The notes below the pieces were generated by a model. The model saw nothing but the letters and a program-made list of their open reading frames with translations, made no database searches and was not told the origin of the DNA. 47,796 bases of DNA from Bacteroidales bacterium (GTDB lineage: Bacteria > Bacteroidota > Bacteroidia > Bacteroidales > P3): contig JAGCUZ010000064.1 in the NCBI GenBank assembly GCA_017962615.1, positions 1 through 47,796 of the forward strand, given 5' to 3'. This document shows positions 1-9,045 of this stretch, one piece after another; within the stretch, counting starts at the first letter, position 1, and every line of letters starts with the position of its first letter. A program made the translations under genes and the position numbers.

Positions 1-61
1 ATATCAACATTTTACACAATAAATATCAGCTATATTCAAAACCGCTCAACTATCCTATGTT

Positions 62-160
62 GGTATATAGAACGTAAAGCGTAAGTATATAGATGATAAG
101 GAGTTGGTGGGAACAACTCCTTATCATCTATATACCTTCTCTAAATGTACCCCTTTATTG
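62..160 (+). repeat. Dispersed 99-bp hairpin element, copy 1
   Basis: This copy aligns without gaps to 43422-43520 (constant offset 43360), and a third, more diverged copy lies inverted at about 14745-14849. Here the core is a perfect 21-bp inverted repeat (86-106 and 114-134) with a 7-nt loop. The conserved left part reads TATATAGAACGTAA and the right tail CTTCTCTAAATGTACCC. No credible gene is inside. It resembles a MITE- or REP-like element; its function is unknown. Confidence 0.75.
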
Positions 161-248
161 ACGGTGGAAAGGGGGACGAAATGCATCGTGAACGGTGTGG
201 GTATCATCCGCGTTATTCGTGTTCTATCATTTACCAGGAACCTCTTTA

Positions 249-362
249 TATGGTTATGCCCTTGCTGGTTTATGGTTATGCCCTTACAGGACGTGTTATT
301 GTGACTTGCTGATTTACCCAAGGCGGTGCCTTGGGCCATGTTTATCATTGCCCTTTCAGGGC
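249..362. repeat. Cluster of short palindromes and a direct repeat
   Basis: The stretch contains the direct repeat TATGGTTATGCCCTT (about 249-264 and 271-285), a perfect 8-bp inverted repeat with 3-nt loop at 317-335 (CCCAAGGC/GCCTTGGG), and another 5-bp one at 350-362 (GCCCT/AGGGC). Apart from these and the hairpin element at 62-160, I see nothing coding in 1-483. The clustering of GC-rich mini-hairpins suggests a noncoding repeat sequence. Confidence 0.5.
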
Positions 363-483
363 TGATTTTTAGAGGTTGCCTTATGCTAATCGCGTACCTA
401 TCGGCACGCAGATTATGCATGAATAAAAAAACTTGATTTTCCGAAACTGTTCTTCGAAAAACCAAGTTTTTTCTTAAATTCTG

Positions 484-568
484 CGGAAGGAGAGGGATTC
501 GAACCCCCGGACCCGTGAAGGTCAACGGTTTTCAAGACCGCCGCATTCGACCGCTCTGCCATCCTTCC
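484..568 (-). tRNA. tRNA-Ser (anticodon UGA)
   Basis: Read on the minus strand, the 7-bp acceptor stem is GGAAGGA (562-568) paired with TCCTTCC (485-491), with G73 discriminator at 484, as expected for serine. The anticodon loop is CUUGAAA, giving anticodon UGA (codon UCA), and the T arm carries GGTTCGAATCC. At 85 nt with a long variable arm it is a class II tRNA. CCA is not encoded. Confidence 0.95.
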
Positions 569-706
569 TGTCATACCTGTTCCCCGCTCATTACCACGCA
601 CTTGACACTAGCTCGCAACCACCATAACGGGGCACAAAGCGACTGCAAAATTACAATCTTTTTCTTGAATGGCAAAACTTTTTTTCGTCATGTCGTGAAA
701 AAGTAG

Positions 707-714
707 TATTTTTG
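707..714 (+). promoter_or_regulatory. Possible Bacteroidota -7 box upstream of the TonB-C gene
   Basis: TATTTTTG fits the TAnnTTTG -7 consensus; 20 nt upstream is only TTTC rather than TTTG. It ends 4 nt before the GTG start at 719, so the transcript would be leaderless or nearly so, or the start lies elsewhere. Confidence 0.35.
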
Positions 715-718
715 CATC

Positions 719-1300
719 GTGAAATTATCATACCTATATTGTGTCTTTCTTGCAGTTGCAACGCTCGTTGCCGCCCCTGCGGCGCATGCCCAGCAACCCG
801 AGAAGGCCACGCTACGGAAAGCCGCCGAGCCTACGGCGTCGGTGAGCAAGATTGACGCGAGCACGCTGCGCGTGAACGAGAGCCAGACCGTCACCGTCAA
901 GGTGCCGACCATCGACATACAGGCCTCGTTTCCCGGCGGAGCCGACTCGCTGACGGCGTTCCTGGCCCGCAACCTGCGCTACCCCGAGGCCGCGCGCCTT
1001 GCAGGCAAGGAGGGGCGCGTGGTGGTGAGGTTCCTCATAGAGAAGGACGGCAGCATGAGCCACGCCCGTGTGATTGAGAGCATCGACAGTGCCTGTTCGG
1101 AGGAGGCGCTGCGCGTGGTGGCGGCCATGCCACGGTGGAGCCCTGCCATGCGCGAGCAGTCGCCGGTACGGTCGGTGGTGAACCTGCCCATCCATTTCAG
1201 CCTCGAGCGCGACATGGTGCCTGCCAACGACCCGCTCGACAGCGTGGGCGAACCGCAGCCCCTCAAGCATCCGAAAATCATCAAGAAACGCATAAACTAA
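719..1300 (+). CDS. Secreted TonB C-terminal domain protein
   Basis: A 193-residue protein with a signal peptide (about residues 1-24, cleavage near AHA-QQ) and a TonB C-terminal fold at about 76-166: FPGG, LRYPEAAR, GRVVVRFLIEKDGS and a PRWSPA-like stretch are the usual family landmarks. Classical TonB has an N-terminal transmembrane anchor and a proline-rich spacer; this has a cleavable-looking signal and a short linker, so it is more likely a periplasmic TonB-C-like protein than the energy transducer itself. The start is GTG at 719, because an in-frame stop (704-706) excludes anything far upstream. It is followed 42 nt later by another secreted protein on the same strand. The partner is unknown. 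Confidence 0.8.
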   Translation: MKLSYLYCVFLAVATLVAAPAAHAQQPEKATLRKAAEPTASVSKIDASTLRVNESQTVTVKVPTIDIQASFPGGADSLTAFLARNLRYPEAARLAGKEGRVVVRFLIEKDGSMSHARVIESIDSACSEEALRVVAAMPRWSPAMREQSPVRSVVNLPIHFSLERDMVPANDPLDSVGEPQPLKHPKIIKKRIN

Positions 1301-1342
1301 CCCTTTTCTGTTACGAATAAACCAAACACACATCAATAAACC

Positions 1343-2080
1343 ATGAAGAAAATTGTTTTGGCGGCCCTCTTTGCCGCAATGCTGCTCATCAGCGCCACAC
1401 TGACGGCTCAGAATTCTTTCAAGGGCATCGTGAAATACGAAGTGAAATCCACCGGCGAAGTGGCCGTGAACATCAAACCCGAGAATGCCACCATGGAGAT
1501 AAAGGTGATGGGCGACAAGCTCATCTACCAGAACATGCTGCAGGAAGGCATGAAGATTACGGCCAACATCGACCTGAGCCAGGCCATTGCCTACCTTGCC
1601 GCCAACGACATAGAGCTGGCATCGTACACCGGCGACGGCAAGCTGCTCATCGAAGAGGTGCAGACCAAGGAGTCGGTGGACAGCCTCTACATTCCCGACA
1701 CCGAGCCCGAGCACTACTACATCGAGAACATAGCCGGCGAGACCAACAAGATACAGGGCTTCACCTGCAAGAAGGCCGTCATGCACCGCTATGACGACGA
1801 GGGCACCGACCACCCCACCGAGATATGGTATTGCGACGAGATTGGTCCCGAGTACAACTTCCTCTTCTCGAGCGCCAACATCATAGTGAAGGGTATGCCG
1901 CTGCAGTTCACCATTGCCGGCAACGACGGCAAGGCCATCACCTACACGGCCACCAGCATCGTGAAGGGCAAGGTGAAAGAGGTCGACTTCCTCCTGCCTT
2001 CGGGCTTCAAGAAGACCAGCCAAGAGGAGTTCACCACCATCATGCAGGAAATCCAGGACGCCGCCAAGCTCCTCGAATAG
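1343..2080 (+). CDS. Secreted GLPGLI/DUF4412-like protein
   Basis: A 245-residue protein with a signal peptide (MKK then a hydrophobic run, cleavage after TAQ near residue 23). The mature part opens with FKGIVKYEV, has a central KIQGFTCKKAV segment, then PTEIWYC and later GMPLQF. This order resembles Bacteroidota GLPGLI/DUF4412 proteins, periplasmic or surface beta-rich proteins of unknown function. ATG at 1343 follows an A-rich leader. It lies between the TonB-C gene and another secreted protein, all on the plus strand, so they may be co-transcribed. No catalytic motif is visible. Confidence 0.7.
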   Translation: MKKIVLAALFAAMLLISATLTAQNSFKGIVKYEVKSTGEVAVNIKPENATMEIKVMGDKLIYQNMLQEGMKITANIDLSQAIAYLAANDIELASYTGDGKLLIEEVQTKESVDSLYIPDTEPEHYYIENIAGETNKIQGFTCKKAVMHRYDDEGTDHPTEIWYCDEIGPEYNFLFSSANIIVKGMPLQFTIAGNDGKAITYTATSIVKGKVKEVDFLLPSGFKKTSQEEFTTIMQEIQDAAKLLE

Positions 2081-2164
2081 TCTGCGTGAACACACCCAAG
2101 CACTAAAACAACGAAGTACTAACGGTGCCACAGTACGTGTGGCACGACAACACAGACACTACAG

Positions 2165-3058
2165 ATGAAAAGGTTAATCATACTAGCACTGGCACTAATG
2201 CTTACAGCTGGAGGTGTCCAGGCCCAGAGCAAGAAAAAAGGCAGCAAGAAGGGCAAAGACACGAGAGTTGAGGTGAAGAGTACCAAAGCCACGAACGACA
2301 ATGAGAAGAAGGCCGACGACAATGAGATGAACGAAAAAGAGAACGAGAAGTATTTCATAGGTACGGTTATCTACAATGCCTCACTTATGGACAAAAGCCT
2401 CAAGGAATACGACGAGATAAACAGACTTATTGAAGGCCATGAGTATAATGGTCAACCCAAGCTGCCCGTCTTCGAGGGCGAAGAGATGATATATGCCTAT
2501 GACACTTTGGAGGGTTACTTTGAATACCGCACGCTCAGGATACGTTACAATCTGAAAGAGAACTTATATATCATAGCGTTCAAGCCCGACACATCTTTGG
2601 ACACATACTTCTCCAGAGCACTTCCCGAAGACATCTTGAGCGACAAGGGCATGATGGCTCTCGAATTCTACAGGCAGCGCCTTGACGGCATTAAGGAGGA
2701 AGCCGACTACTGGCGCAACAAGACATTCCGTCCCGACGGCATCAAATCCACGATTGCCGACATAGAGGTGGACCACTACGAATACGAGCTGCCCGAAGAG
2801 CGCGGCATGTTTTGGGCCGTGGCGGCGGCAAAGGTGACGACATGGAGTGCGCCTTTGTACGGTTTTGACTATATATTGGCCGACGCATTGATTACCATCC
2901 CCATACACAACATTAGCGACAAAGTATATCACATCCAAGTGAAGGACGTGTCCACCAATCTCGACCGCAAGAGGTTCGAGCAGGTGGGCAACGGCGTGGA
3001 GATAGACTGGCCTCGCATGAGGGAAATGCTGCAAGGCAACATCAAGGAGTGGAAATAG
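2165..3058 (+). CDS. Secreted protein of unknown function with charged N-terminal linker
   Basis: A 297-residue protein with a signal peptide (about residues 1-21, ending VQA-Q). A lysine/glutamate-rich low-complexity linker covers about residues 22-62, followed by a globular alpha/beta-looking region starting YFIGTVIYNAS. That opening is similar in flavour to the preceding gene, so the two may be distant relatives. I do not recognise the family and see no catalytic motif. It ends 50 nt before ftsK on the same strand. Confidence 0.6.
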   Translation: MKRLIILALALMLTAGGVQAQSKKKGSKKGKDTRVEVKSTKATNDNEKKADDNEMNEKENEKYFIGTVIYNASLMDKSLKEYDEINRLIEGHEYNGQPKLPVFEGEEMIYAYDTLEGYFEYRTLRIRYNLKENLYIIAFKPDTSLDTYFSRALPEDILSDKGMMALEFYRQRLDGIKEEADYWRNKTFRPDGIKSTIADIEVDHYEYELPEERGMFWAVAAAKVTTWSAPLYGFDYILADALITIPIHNISDKVYHIQVKDVSTNLDRKRFEQVGNGVEIDWPRMREMLQGNIKEWK

Positions 3059-3108
3059 CACCAAACCACACACAGCACAACACAAATAGCATCACATCAA
3101 CAATATAA

Positions 3109-5754
3109 GTGGCAAAGAGTAAAAAGATTAAAGAACATAAAACTTTTTGGGACAAACTCAAGGAGTTTGCGAAAAGCACCGACTTTGCGCGGTTCAGGGG
3201 AGCAGTGTACATACTGTTCTCCGTTTTCCTGTTCATAGCTGTAATATCTTTCTTCTTCTCGGGGGCAGACCACGAAGGCAACATCTGTGGCCGCTTGGGC
3301 GGCGCCGTGGCCTCGTTCTTCGTGAAGAAGATATTCGGCGTGGCTTCACTGGGCTTCAGCCTGCTGTTCTTCGTCTATGGCGTACGCCTGTGGGGCAAGG
3401 AGCTGATGCCGTGGTGGAGGACGTTACTGCTGACGGTATTCTGGATGGCATGGTTCTCAGTAACCATAGGCCTCTTCTCGCTGAACTCCGACAACCGCGG
3501 CTTGTATGAAGGCACCTTCGGCAGCGTACTGGCCAACGTCCTGCACGACGCCCTCAAAGTGGGTGCACCCGTGCTGCAGATCTTCATTGCCATTGTAGCC
3601 CTTGTCTTTGCGCATCACATACGCTTCAAAAGGGCCATAAAGATAGCCAAGTCAGTAAAGGAGAACCTGCTGGCCAAACGCGCCCCGCGCGAGGTTGTCC
3701 CTGCCACAAGCAAGGAGTCTGACAACGATACCGACGACATTCCCGACGACGACACGCCGCCGGTGCTGAAGGTAGACGAAGAGCCCGACAACGAGGAGCC
3801 CGACGATGACGACATGGTGCTGGTGCACAAAGGCTCTGACCCCACCTTCACCATAGTTGGCAACGACGACGTTGCCGACGACGAGCCCCGCATCATCCAC
3901 CGTCCGCATACCGCCGAAACACCCGCGCATGCGGAGCCTGCCACCGACGACACCGCAAACAAGGACGACGGCAACAAGCCGACACCCGTCACCTTCGACA
4001 TCGACGATGAGTTTGCCCGCGTCAACCAACGCGCCCGCGACATGAAAGAGGCAGGAGCCATCATTGGCACCGAGGGCGACGGCAAGCAAGACGACAAAGC
4101 CTCCAACGGAGTGGCGTTCACGGTTATCGACACCGGCGCCTCGCAGTCGGACGGCACAACCCAGCCTCCCGCCGACAAGCCCGCGGAGGAGCAGCCGCAG
4201 GAGGACGACGACCCCGACGACTACGGCAAGCACTTCGGCCTCGACGAGCCTTTCGACCCCAAGCTGGAGCTGCGCGACTTCCAGATGCCCTCGACCGACA
4301 TGCTTGTCGACTACGAGGTGCGCAACGAGAAGGTTACCAACGAGGAGCTGGTGGCCAACAAGAACAAGATTGTCGACACCCTCCACAACTACGGCATCGA
4401 GATTGTCGAGATATCGGCCTCGCCGGGACCCACGGTGACGCTCTACGAGATACGTCCCGCGCCTGGCATCCGCATTGCCAAAATCAAGAACCTCGAAGAC
4501 GACATAGCCCTGAGCCTCGCCGCCCTCGGCATACGTATCATCGCGCCCATCCCCGGACGCGGCACCATTGGCATCGAGGTGCCCAACGCCAAGCCGCAGG
4601 TGGTCTCGATGCGTACCATGCTCAACAGCGACGCCTTCGTCAACAACACCAAGTACGAGCTGCCAATTGCCTTCGGCAAGACCATCAGCAACGAGCCCTA
4701 CGTCACCGACCTCGCCAAGATGCCGCACCTCCTCATGGCCGGTGCCACCGGTACAGGTAAGTCGGTAGGTATCAACGCCGTCATAGCGTCGCTGCTCTAC
4801 AAGAAACACCCTGCCGAGCTCAAGTTCGTCATGGTCGACCCCAAGAAAGTCGAGCTCTCCATCTACAACAAGATAGAGCGTCACTACCTCGCCAAGCTGC
4901 CCGACAGCGAAGAGCCCATCATCACCGACGTGAAGAAGGTGGTGCGCACGCTCAACTCCCTATGCATCGAGATGGACAACCGCTACGACCTGCTGAAGCA
5001 GGCGCACGTGCGCAATCTCAAGGAGTACAACCCCAAGTTCATAGCACGCAAGCTCAACCCCGAGAACGGGCACCACTTCATGCCTTACATAGTGCTGGTT
5101 ATCGACGAGTTTGCCGACCTTATCATGACGGCCGGCAAGGAGGTGGAGCTGCCCATTGCCCGACTGGCGCAGCTGGCTCGTGCCGTGGGTATACACCTTA
5201 TCATAGCCACCCAGCGCCCCACCACCAACATCATCACCGGCACCATCAAGGCCAACTTCCCCGCCCGCGTGGCTTTCCGCGTCACCTCGGCCATCGACTC
5301 GCGCACCATCCTCGACACCGGCGGCGCCAACCAGCTCATAGGCCGCGGCGACATGCTTATCTCGCTCGCCGGCAGCGACCTCGTGCGTATACAGTGCGCA
5401 CTCATCGAGACCGAGGAGTGCGACCGCATCACCGAGTTCATAGCACAGCAGCGCGGCTACTCCGACGGCTTCCTCCTGCCCGAGTACATCGACGAGAACG
5501 ACGAGCCCAACAAAGACTTCGACCCCAAGCAGAAAGACGAGTTCTTCAACGACGCCGCACGCCTCGTCGTGGCCTCGCAGTTCGGCAGCACCTCGCTGCT
5601 ACAGCGCAAGCTGCAGCTGGGCTACAACCGCGCCGGACGCATCATCGACCAGCTCGAAGCCACAGGCATCGTGGGACCCTACAACGGCGCAAAAGCCCGC
5701 GAAGTGCTGGTCAAGAGCGAGGTCGAACTCGAAGAAATACTGCGCAACCTATAG
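3109..5754 (+). CDS. ftsK: DNA translocase FtsK
   Basis: An 881-residue septal DNA pump that moves chromosome ends through the closing septum. Four membrane segments lie within about residues 25-170, then a long acidic, low-complexity linker (about 195-375), then the RecA-like motor. Walker A is GATGTGKS at 545-552; the Walker B region LVIDEFADL is near 661-669. The C-terminal gamma winged helix (about 812-881, RAGRIIDQLE...GIVGP) would read polarity sequences on DNA. Length and order are normal for Bacteroidota FtsK. The start is GTG at 3109, with the stop of the previous gene 50 nt upstream. No truncation is seen. Confidence 0.97.
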   Translation: MAKSKKIKEHKTFWDKLKEFAKSTDFARFRGAVYILFSVFLFIAVISFFFSGADHEGNICGRLGGAVASFFVKKIFGVASLGFSLLFFVYGVRLWGKELMPWWRTLLLTVFWMAWFSVTIGLFSLNSDNRGLYEGTFGSVLANVLHDALKVGAPVLQIFIAIVALVFAHHIRFKRAIKIAKSVKENLLAKRAPREVVPATSKESDNDTDDIPDDDTPPVLKVDEEPDNEEPDDDDMVLVHKGSDPTFTIVGNDDVADDEPRIIHRPHTAETPAHAEPATDDTANKDDGNKPTPVTFDIDDEFARVNQRARDMKEAGAIIGTEGDGKQDDKASNGVAFTVIDTGASQSDGTTQPPADKPAEEQPQEDDDPDDYGKHFGLDEPFDPKLELRDFQMPSTDMLVDYEVRNEKVTNEELVANKNKIVDTLHNYGIEIVEISASPGPTVTLYEIRPAPGIRIAKIKNLEDDIALSLAALGIRIIAPIPGRGTIGIEVPNAKPQVVSMRTMLNSDAFVNNTKYELPIAFGKTISNEPYVTDLAKMPHLLMAGATGTGKSVGINAVIASLLYKKHPAELKFVMVDPKKVELSIYNKIERHYLAKLPDSEEPIITDVKKVVRTLNSLCIEMDNRYDLLKQAHVRNLKEYNPKFIARKLNPENGHHFMPYIVLVIDEFADLIMTAGKEVELPIARLAQLARAVGIHLIIATQRPTTNIITGTIKANFPARVAFRVTSAIDSRTILDTGGANQLIGRGDMLISLAGSDLVRIQCALIETEECDRITEFIAQQRGYSDGFLLPEYIDENDEPNKDFDPKQKDEFFNDAARLVVASQFGSTSLLQRKLQLGYNRAGRIIDQLEATGIVGPYNGAKAREVLVKSEVELEEILRNL

Positions 5755-5806
5755 CATATACCCCTCCCCCACCCCGGCCGCCATCGGCTGGCAGCCATAA
5801 AAAACT

Positions 5807-5838
5807 TTTGCATAATTCTCTCTTTTATCGTATATTTG
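5807..5838 (+). promoter_or_regulatory. Promoter of the small-lipoprotein operon
   Basis: TTTG at 5807-5810 is followed after exactly 20 nt by TATATTTG at 5831-5838, a full match to the Bacteroidota sigma-ABfr consensus TTTG-N19-21-TAnnTTTG. Initiation would be expected around 5845, leaving a short A-rich leader before an ATG at 5867. Confidence 0.65.
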
Positions 5839-5866
5839 CATTTCTATAGAAAACAATAATAATAAC

Positions 5867-5983
5867 ATGAAGTTGCTGACAAACATCCACTTGCCGCTAA
5901 ACGCCGCCCTGCCGCAGGCACCGCGCGGACTGCTATGGCAGGTATCGGCGTCGGCATCTTCACCCGTTGCACCGCTTGTATAA
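5867..5983 (+). CDS. Small ORF (38 aa), possible leader peptide
   Basis: The first ATG after the predicted promoter, at 5867 behind an A-rich leader (AATAATAATAAC), opens a 38-codon frame that stops at 5981-5983, 22 nt before the next gene. The peptide starts MKLLTNIHLPLNAALP and ends SSPVAPLV. It has no lipobox or clear signal peptide. It could be a leader peptide, a small protein, or chance. Its position as first frame of the operon is the only support; conservation is untested. Confidence 0.35.
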   Translation: MKLLTNIHLPLNAALPQAPRGLLWQVSASASSPVAPLV

Positions 5984-6005
5984 CACCTCTCTAAAATATA
6001 CCGTC

Positions 6006-6251
6006 ATGAAAAAGTTTCTTCTTCTGATAATTGCCGTGGTAGCCCTTTGTTGCACGGCCTGCCACAAAGACAAACAGTGCCGCTGCGCCGTGAAGAGCGG
6101 GCAGGATGTCCGCATGATAACCCTCAAGCGCGGCAACTGCAACGACCTCTATTACGTCCGCTACGACCGCAACGAGACCATCCTCGACGTGTGGGACACC
6201 GTCTTCTGCACCGACTTTGAGTTCGTGGGCGACAGCATCTTCAAAGAATAA
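6006..6251 (+). CDS. Small four-cysteine lipoprotein A (CRC family)
   Basis: An 81-residue lipoprotein. The signal peptide runs MKK plus a hydrophobic stretch to the lipobox-like CTAC, so Cys19 would be lipidated. The mature part begins HKDKQCRC and has four further cysteines (25, 27, 45, 68). Two more genes in this operon (6296 and 9046) keep the CRC pair just after the lipid cysteine and two later cysteines, so I treat them as one paralogous family. I chose ATG 6006 rather than an in-frame start 39 nt upstream because it begins the signal peptide. Function is unknown; an envelope location and disulfide bonds are inferred. Confidence 0.75.
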   Translation: MKKFLLLIIAVVALCCTACHKDKQCRCAVKSGQDVRMITLKRGNCNDLYYVRYDRNETILDVWDTVFCTDFEFVGDSIFKE

Positions 6252-6295
6252 CCGCCGCACTCATCCATCGTTTAACGCCAACAAACCACAGGTAT

Positions 6296-6565
6296 ATGAA
6301 AAAGTCTATCCTCCTGTCATTTGTCTTAGCAGCACTGCTGCTCTGCATGGCCTCATGCAAAAAGGAAACCAAGTGCCGCTGCATAACCACCGAGAACCCC
6401 GACCAGCCGGTGACCAGCTACATCTATGTAGACCCCACCATGTCGTGCTCCAAGATAACGCACATGGGCTACGAGATTACCGCCGGCACAAGCACTCGCC
6501 GCGAGATGAAAGAGGTGGAGTGCACGAAAGTCAAGAAGAATGACATTGACTCCGACAACCGCTAA
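6296..6565 (+). CDS. Small four-cysteine lipoprotein B (CRC family)
   Basis: An 89-residue lipoprotein with lipobox CMASC (lipidated Cys21), followed by KKETKCRC. Its non-lipid cysteines are at 27, 29, 51 and 76, the same order as in its neighbour at 6006 and the gene at 9046. The rest is short and beta-like, with no known motif. Its 3' end overlaps the start of the next gene (6540) by 26 nt in a different frame, which suggests translational coupling to the redox-domain membrane protein. I do not recognise a published family. Confidence 0.75.
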   Translation: MKKSILLSFVLAALLLCMASCKKETKCRCITTENPDQPVTSYIYVDPTMSCSKITHMGYEITAGTSTRREMKEVECTKVKKNDIDSDNR

Positions 6566-7511
6566 GGCACTTCGCATCTCGGCCTTTGTCGTCAAGATGC
6601 TCCTCGGACTTGTCTTCGCTCTCTCTGCCGTCACCAAACTGCTGGCTATCGACAAGTTTGAACTCTACGTCTATAGCTACGGCTTCCTTTCCCTCAACGC
6701 TTCTTTTATCGTTGCACGCCTCTGCATCGCCGTCGAGCTGCTCCTTGCCATAGGGCTGCTCAGCAACCTCCACGGCCGCTTTGTGACGCTCTGCACGATG
6801 CTCGCGCTCGTTGCCTTCTCCTGTTTCCTTGGCTACGCCCTCCTTACGGGACGCAGCGACAGCTGCCACTGCTTCGGCGACCTGCTGCCGTTCAACCCGC
6901 AGCAGTCGCTGCTCAAGAACGCCGTGCTCGTACTGCTCACCGTCGTGGCCATGTATGTGCCGTCGTGGCGCTGGCGACCCCACTGGGCGCTGTGGATACC
7001 CGTCATCGTCGCTCCCCTAGCCACGGTCTTCATCGTGTCCAGTCCCGACAACTGGCTCTTCCACACCGAGAAGGAGCCGTATAACAAAGCGTCATTCGCC
7101 CGCGCCATAGCCGCCGACGCGCCTCTGGCCGCGCAGCCCGCCGACCCCGCACGCCGCCTCGTGGCTTTCTACAGCCCCCGCTGCCCCTACTGCCGCCTCG
7201 CCGCGCAGAAGCTGACGGGCATACAGCAGCGCAACGACTTGCCGGCACAGGCCTTCGTCACCGTCTTCCCCCTCACCGACACCGCCGCCTACAGCGCTTT
7301 CTACCGTGACATACCGGCGCAACACTTCGCACAGGTCAACCTGCAGCCCGACACCTTCCTGCACATCACCTACGGCCTCTTCCCGCTCATCCTCCTGCTC
7401 GACGGCGACTCGGTGGTCTACACCTACAGCTACCGCTCCATCAATGAGCACGAGATAGCCTCGTTCTTCCTCTCCGACACACCTTCGGCCTTGACTGCCG
7501 ACACAATATAA
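6540..7511 (+). CDS. MauE/DoxX-like membrane protein fused to a thioredoxin-like domain
   Basis: A 323-residue protein. The N-terminal half (about residues 1-170) has four or five membrane helices and the paired-cysteine motif CHCFG at 109-113, typical of the MauE/DoxX-like group, whose members deliver electrons to periplasmic disulfide chemistry. The C-terminal part (about 195-310) looks like a thioredoxin fold with the active site YSPRCPYCR (Cys215 and Cys218), presumably periplasmic. This suggests a self-contained thiol-disulfide relay across the inner membrane. It is translationally overlapped with a four-cysteine lipoprotein gene and followed 10 nt later by a flippase. The fold calls come from motif reading only; the redox direction is inferred. 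Confidence 0.75.
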   Translation: MTLTPTTAKALRISAFVVKMLLGLVFALSAVTKLLAIDKFELYVYSYGFLSLNASFIVARLCIAVELLLAIGLLSNLHGRFVTLCTMLALVAFSCFLGYALLTGRSDSCHCFGDLLPFNPQQSLLKNAVLVLLTVVAMYVPSWRWRPHWALWIPVIVAPLATVFIVSSPDNWLFHTEKEPYNKASFARAIAADAPLAAQPADPARRLVAFYSPRCPYCRLAAQKLTGIQQRNDLPAQAFVTVFPLTDTAAYSAFYRDIPAQHFAQVNLQPDTFLHITYGLFPLILLLDGDSVVYTYSYRSINEHEIASFFLSDTPSALTADTI

Positions 7512-7521
7512 CCCTCTCGCC

Positions 7522-9045
7522 ATGTCGTCATTAAAGAAACTCTTCTCCGACTCGGTCATCTACGGCCTCAGCAGCATCGTGGGCAAGTTCCTCAACTACC
7601 TGCTGGTGCCTCTCTACACCTACAAGATTGCCGTCGCCAGCGGCGGCTACGGCGTCATCACCAACATCTACGCCTACACCGCCCTGCTGCAGGTCATCCT
7701 CACCTTCGGCATGGAGACCACCTTCTTCTACTTCGCCAGCAAGGTGCGCCGCGAGGCCGCCTCGCCCGAAGAAGGCAAACGCGCCGCGCAGCGCGTCTTC
7801 AGCACCTCGCTCATCGCCGTGGGCACCGTGTCGGCGCTCTTTGTGGCCGTCGTGCTGCTCTTCCTCGGCCCGCTGGCCACCAGCCTCGGCTACGGCGCAC
7901 ATCCCGAGTTTGTGCGCGTCATGGCCTGTGTGGTGGCCATCGACGCCTTCCAGGCCATCCTCTTCGCCCTTCTGCGTTTCCAGGGCCGCGCATGGAAGTT
8001 CGCCTTCCTCAAGCTGGCCTTCATCTTCTGCAACATAGGTCTCAACCTCTTCGTCTTCCTCCTCGCACCCGTCCTGGCCGCCGACCCGGCCTACGACTGG
8101 CTCATGGGCTGGTACGATCCGAGCCGCCAGGTGGGCTACGTCTTCCAGGTCAACCTGATATGCACTGCCACCGTCACCCTCGGCTTCCTGCCCGAGCTGC
8201 GCCTGCTGCGCCACGGCCTCGACTTCCCGATGCTCAAGTCAATGCTGCGCTACACCTGGCCGCTGCTCCTCCTCGGCATCGTCGGCATCCTCAACCAGGT
8301 GGCCGACAAGATATGCTACCGCTTCATCGTCCCCGGTCCCGAAGGCGAGGTACAACTGGGCATCTACGGCGCCTGCGTCAAGATAGCCATGATTATGGCC
8401 ATGATAACGCAGGCCTTCCGCTACGCCTACGAACCCTTCGTCTTCAGCAATGGCAAGGATGCCAAGAGCAAGGAGAGCCAGGCCTTGGTGATGAAATACT
8501 TCCTCATCTTCACCCTCCTCGCCTTCCTCGCCGTCACCAGCTACCTCGACCTCCTCAAGTACGTCATCGACGACGGCTATTGGGAAGGCCTCCGCGCCGT
8601 GCCCATCGTCATGTTTGCCGAGATTCTCATGGGCGTATATTTCAACCTCTCTTTCTGGTACAAGCTCATCGAGCAAACCTGGTGGGGAGCCATCTTCTCT
8701 TTCGTGGGCTGCGTGGTACTGCTGGCCGTCAATATCATCTTCGTGCCACGCATAGGCTACATGGCATGCGCCTGGGGCGGCGTGGCTGGCTACGGCACCT
8801 GCGTGCTGCTTTCCTACCTCGTGGGGCGCAAGCGCAACCCCGTGCCCTATCCCCTCAAGGCCATCGGCGGCTACACCCTCCTCGCCATAGCCCTCTACGG
8901 CCTCTCGCTCCTCCTTCAACCATGCTCCACCGCCCTCCGCCTCGTAGTCAACACCCTCGGCCTGCTGCTCTACATCGCCGTGGTGCTGTGGAACGAGCGC
9001 GCCCTCGTCACCCCCGTACTCCGCAAACTCCATCTCGTAAGATAA
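7522..9045 (+). CDS. Polysaccharide flippase (MOP/Wzx-like)
   Basis: A 507-residue integral membrane protein with about 12-14 helices, resembling the polysaccharide transporter branch of the MOP superfamily that flips lipid-linked sugar units from the inner leaflet to the periplasm. The opening LFSDSVIYGLSSIVGKFLNYLLVPLYTY is typical of that family, as are charged residues within early helices. No glycosyltransferase or polymerase gene is beside it, so its substrate cannot be inferred. It is tightly packed in the operon: 10 nt after the redox protein and directly abutting the next lipoprotein. Confidence 0.85.
   Translation: MSSLKKLFSDSVIYGLSSIVGKFLNYLLVPLYTYKIAVASGGYGVITNIYAYTALLQVILTFGMETTFFYFASKVRREAASPEEGKRAAQRVFSTSLIAVGTVSALFVAVVLLFLGPLATSLGYGAHPEFVRVMACVVAIDAFQAILFALLRFQGRAWKFAFLKLAFIFCNIGLNLFVFLLAPVLAADPAYDWLMGWYDPSRQVGYVFQVNLICTATVTLGFLPELRLLRHGLDFPMLKSMLRYTWPLLLLGIVGILNQVADKICYRFIVPGPEGEVQLGIYGACVKIAMIMAMITQAFRYAYEPFVFSNGKDAKSKESQALVMKYFLIFTLLAFLAVTSYLDLLKYVIDDGYWEGLRAVPIVMFAEILMGVYFNLSFWYKLIEQTWWGAIFSFVGCVVLLAVNIIFVPRIGYMACAWGGVAGYGTCVLLSYLVGRKRNPVPYPLKAIGGYTLLAIALYGLSLLLQPCSTALRLVVNTLGLLLYIAVVLWNERALVTPVLRKLHLVR

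Noticed and set aside
124..525. Minus-strand frame of 133 codons
   Set aside because: It overlaps the tRNA and the hairpin element, with no signal or known motif; the palindromes keep it open.
812..2131. Long antisense frame (439 codons)
   Set aside because: It mirrors the codon bias of the two secreted protein genes on the plus strand and has the composition of shadow translation.
3652..4884. Antisense frame over ftsK
   Set aside because: Shadow of the GC-rich ftsK frame; no plausible domain.
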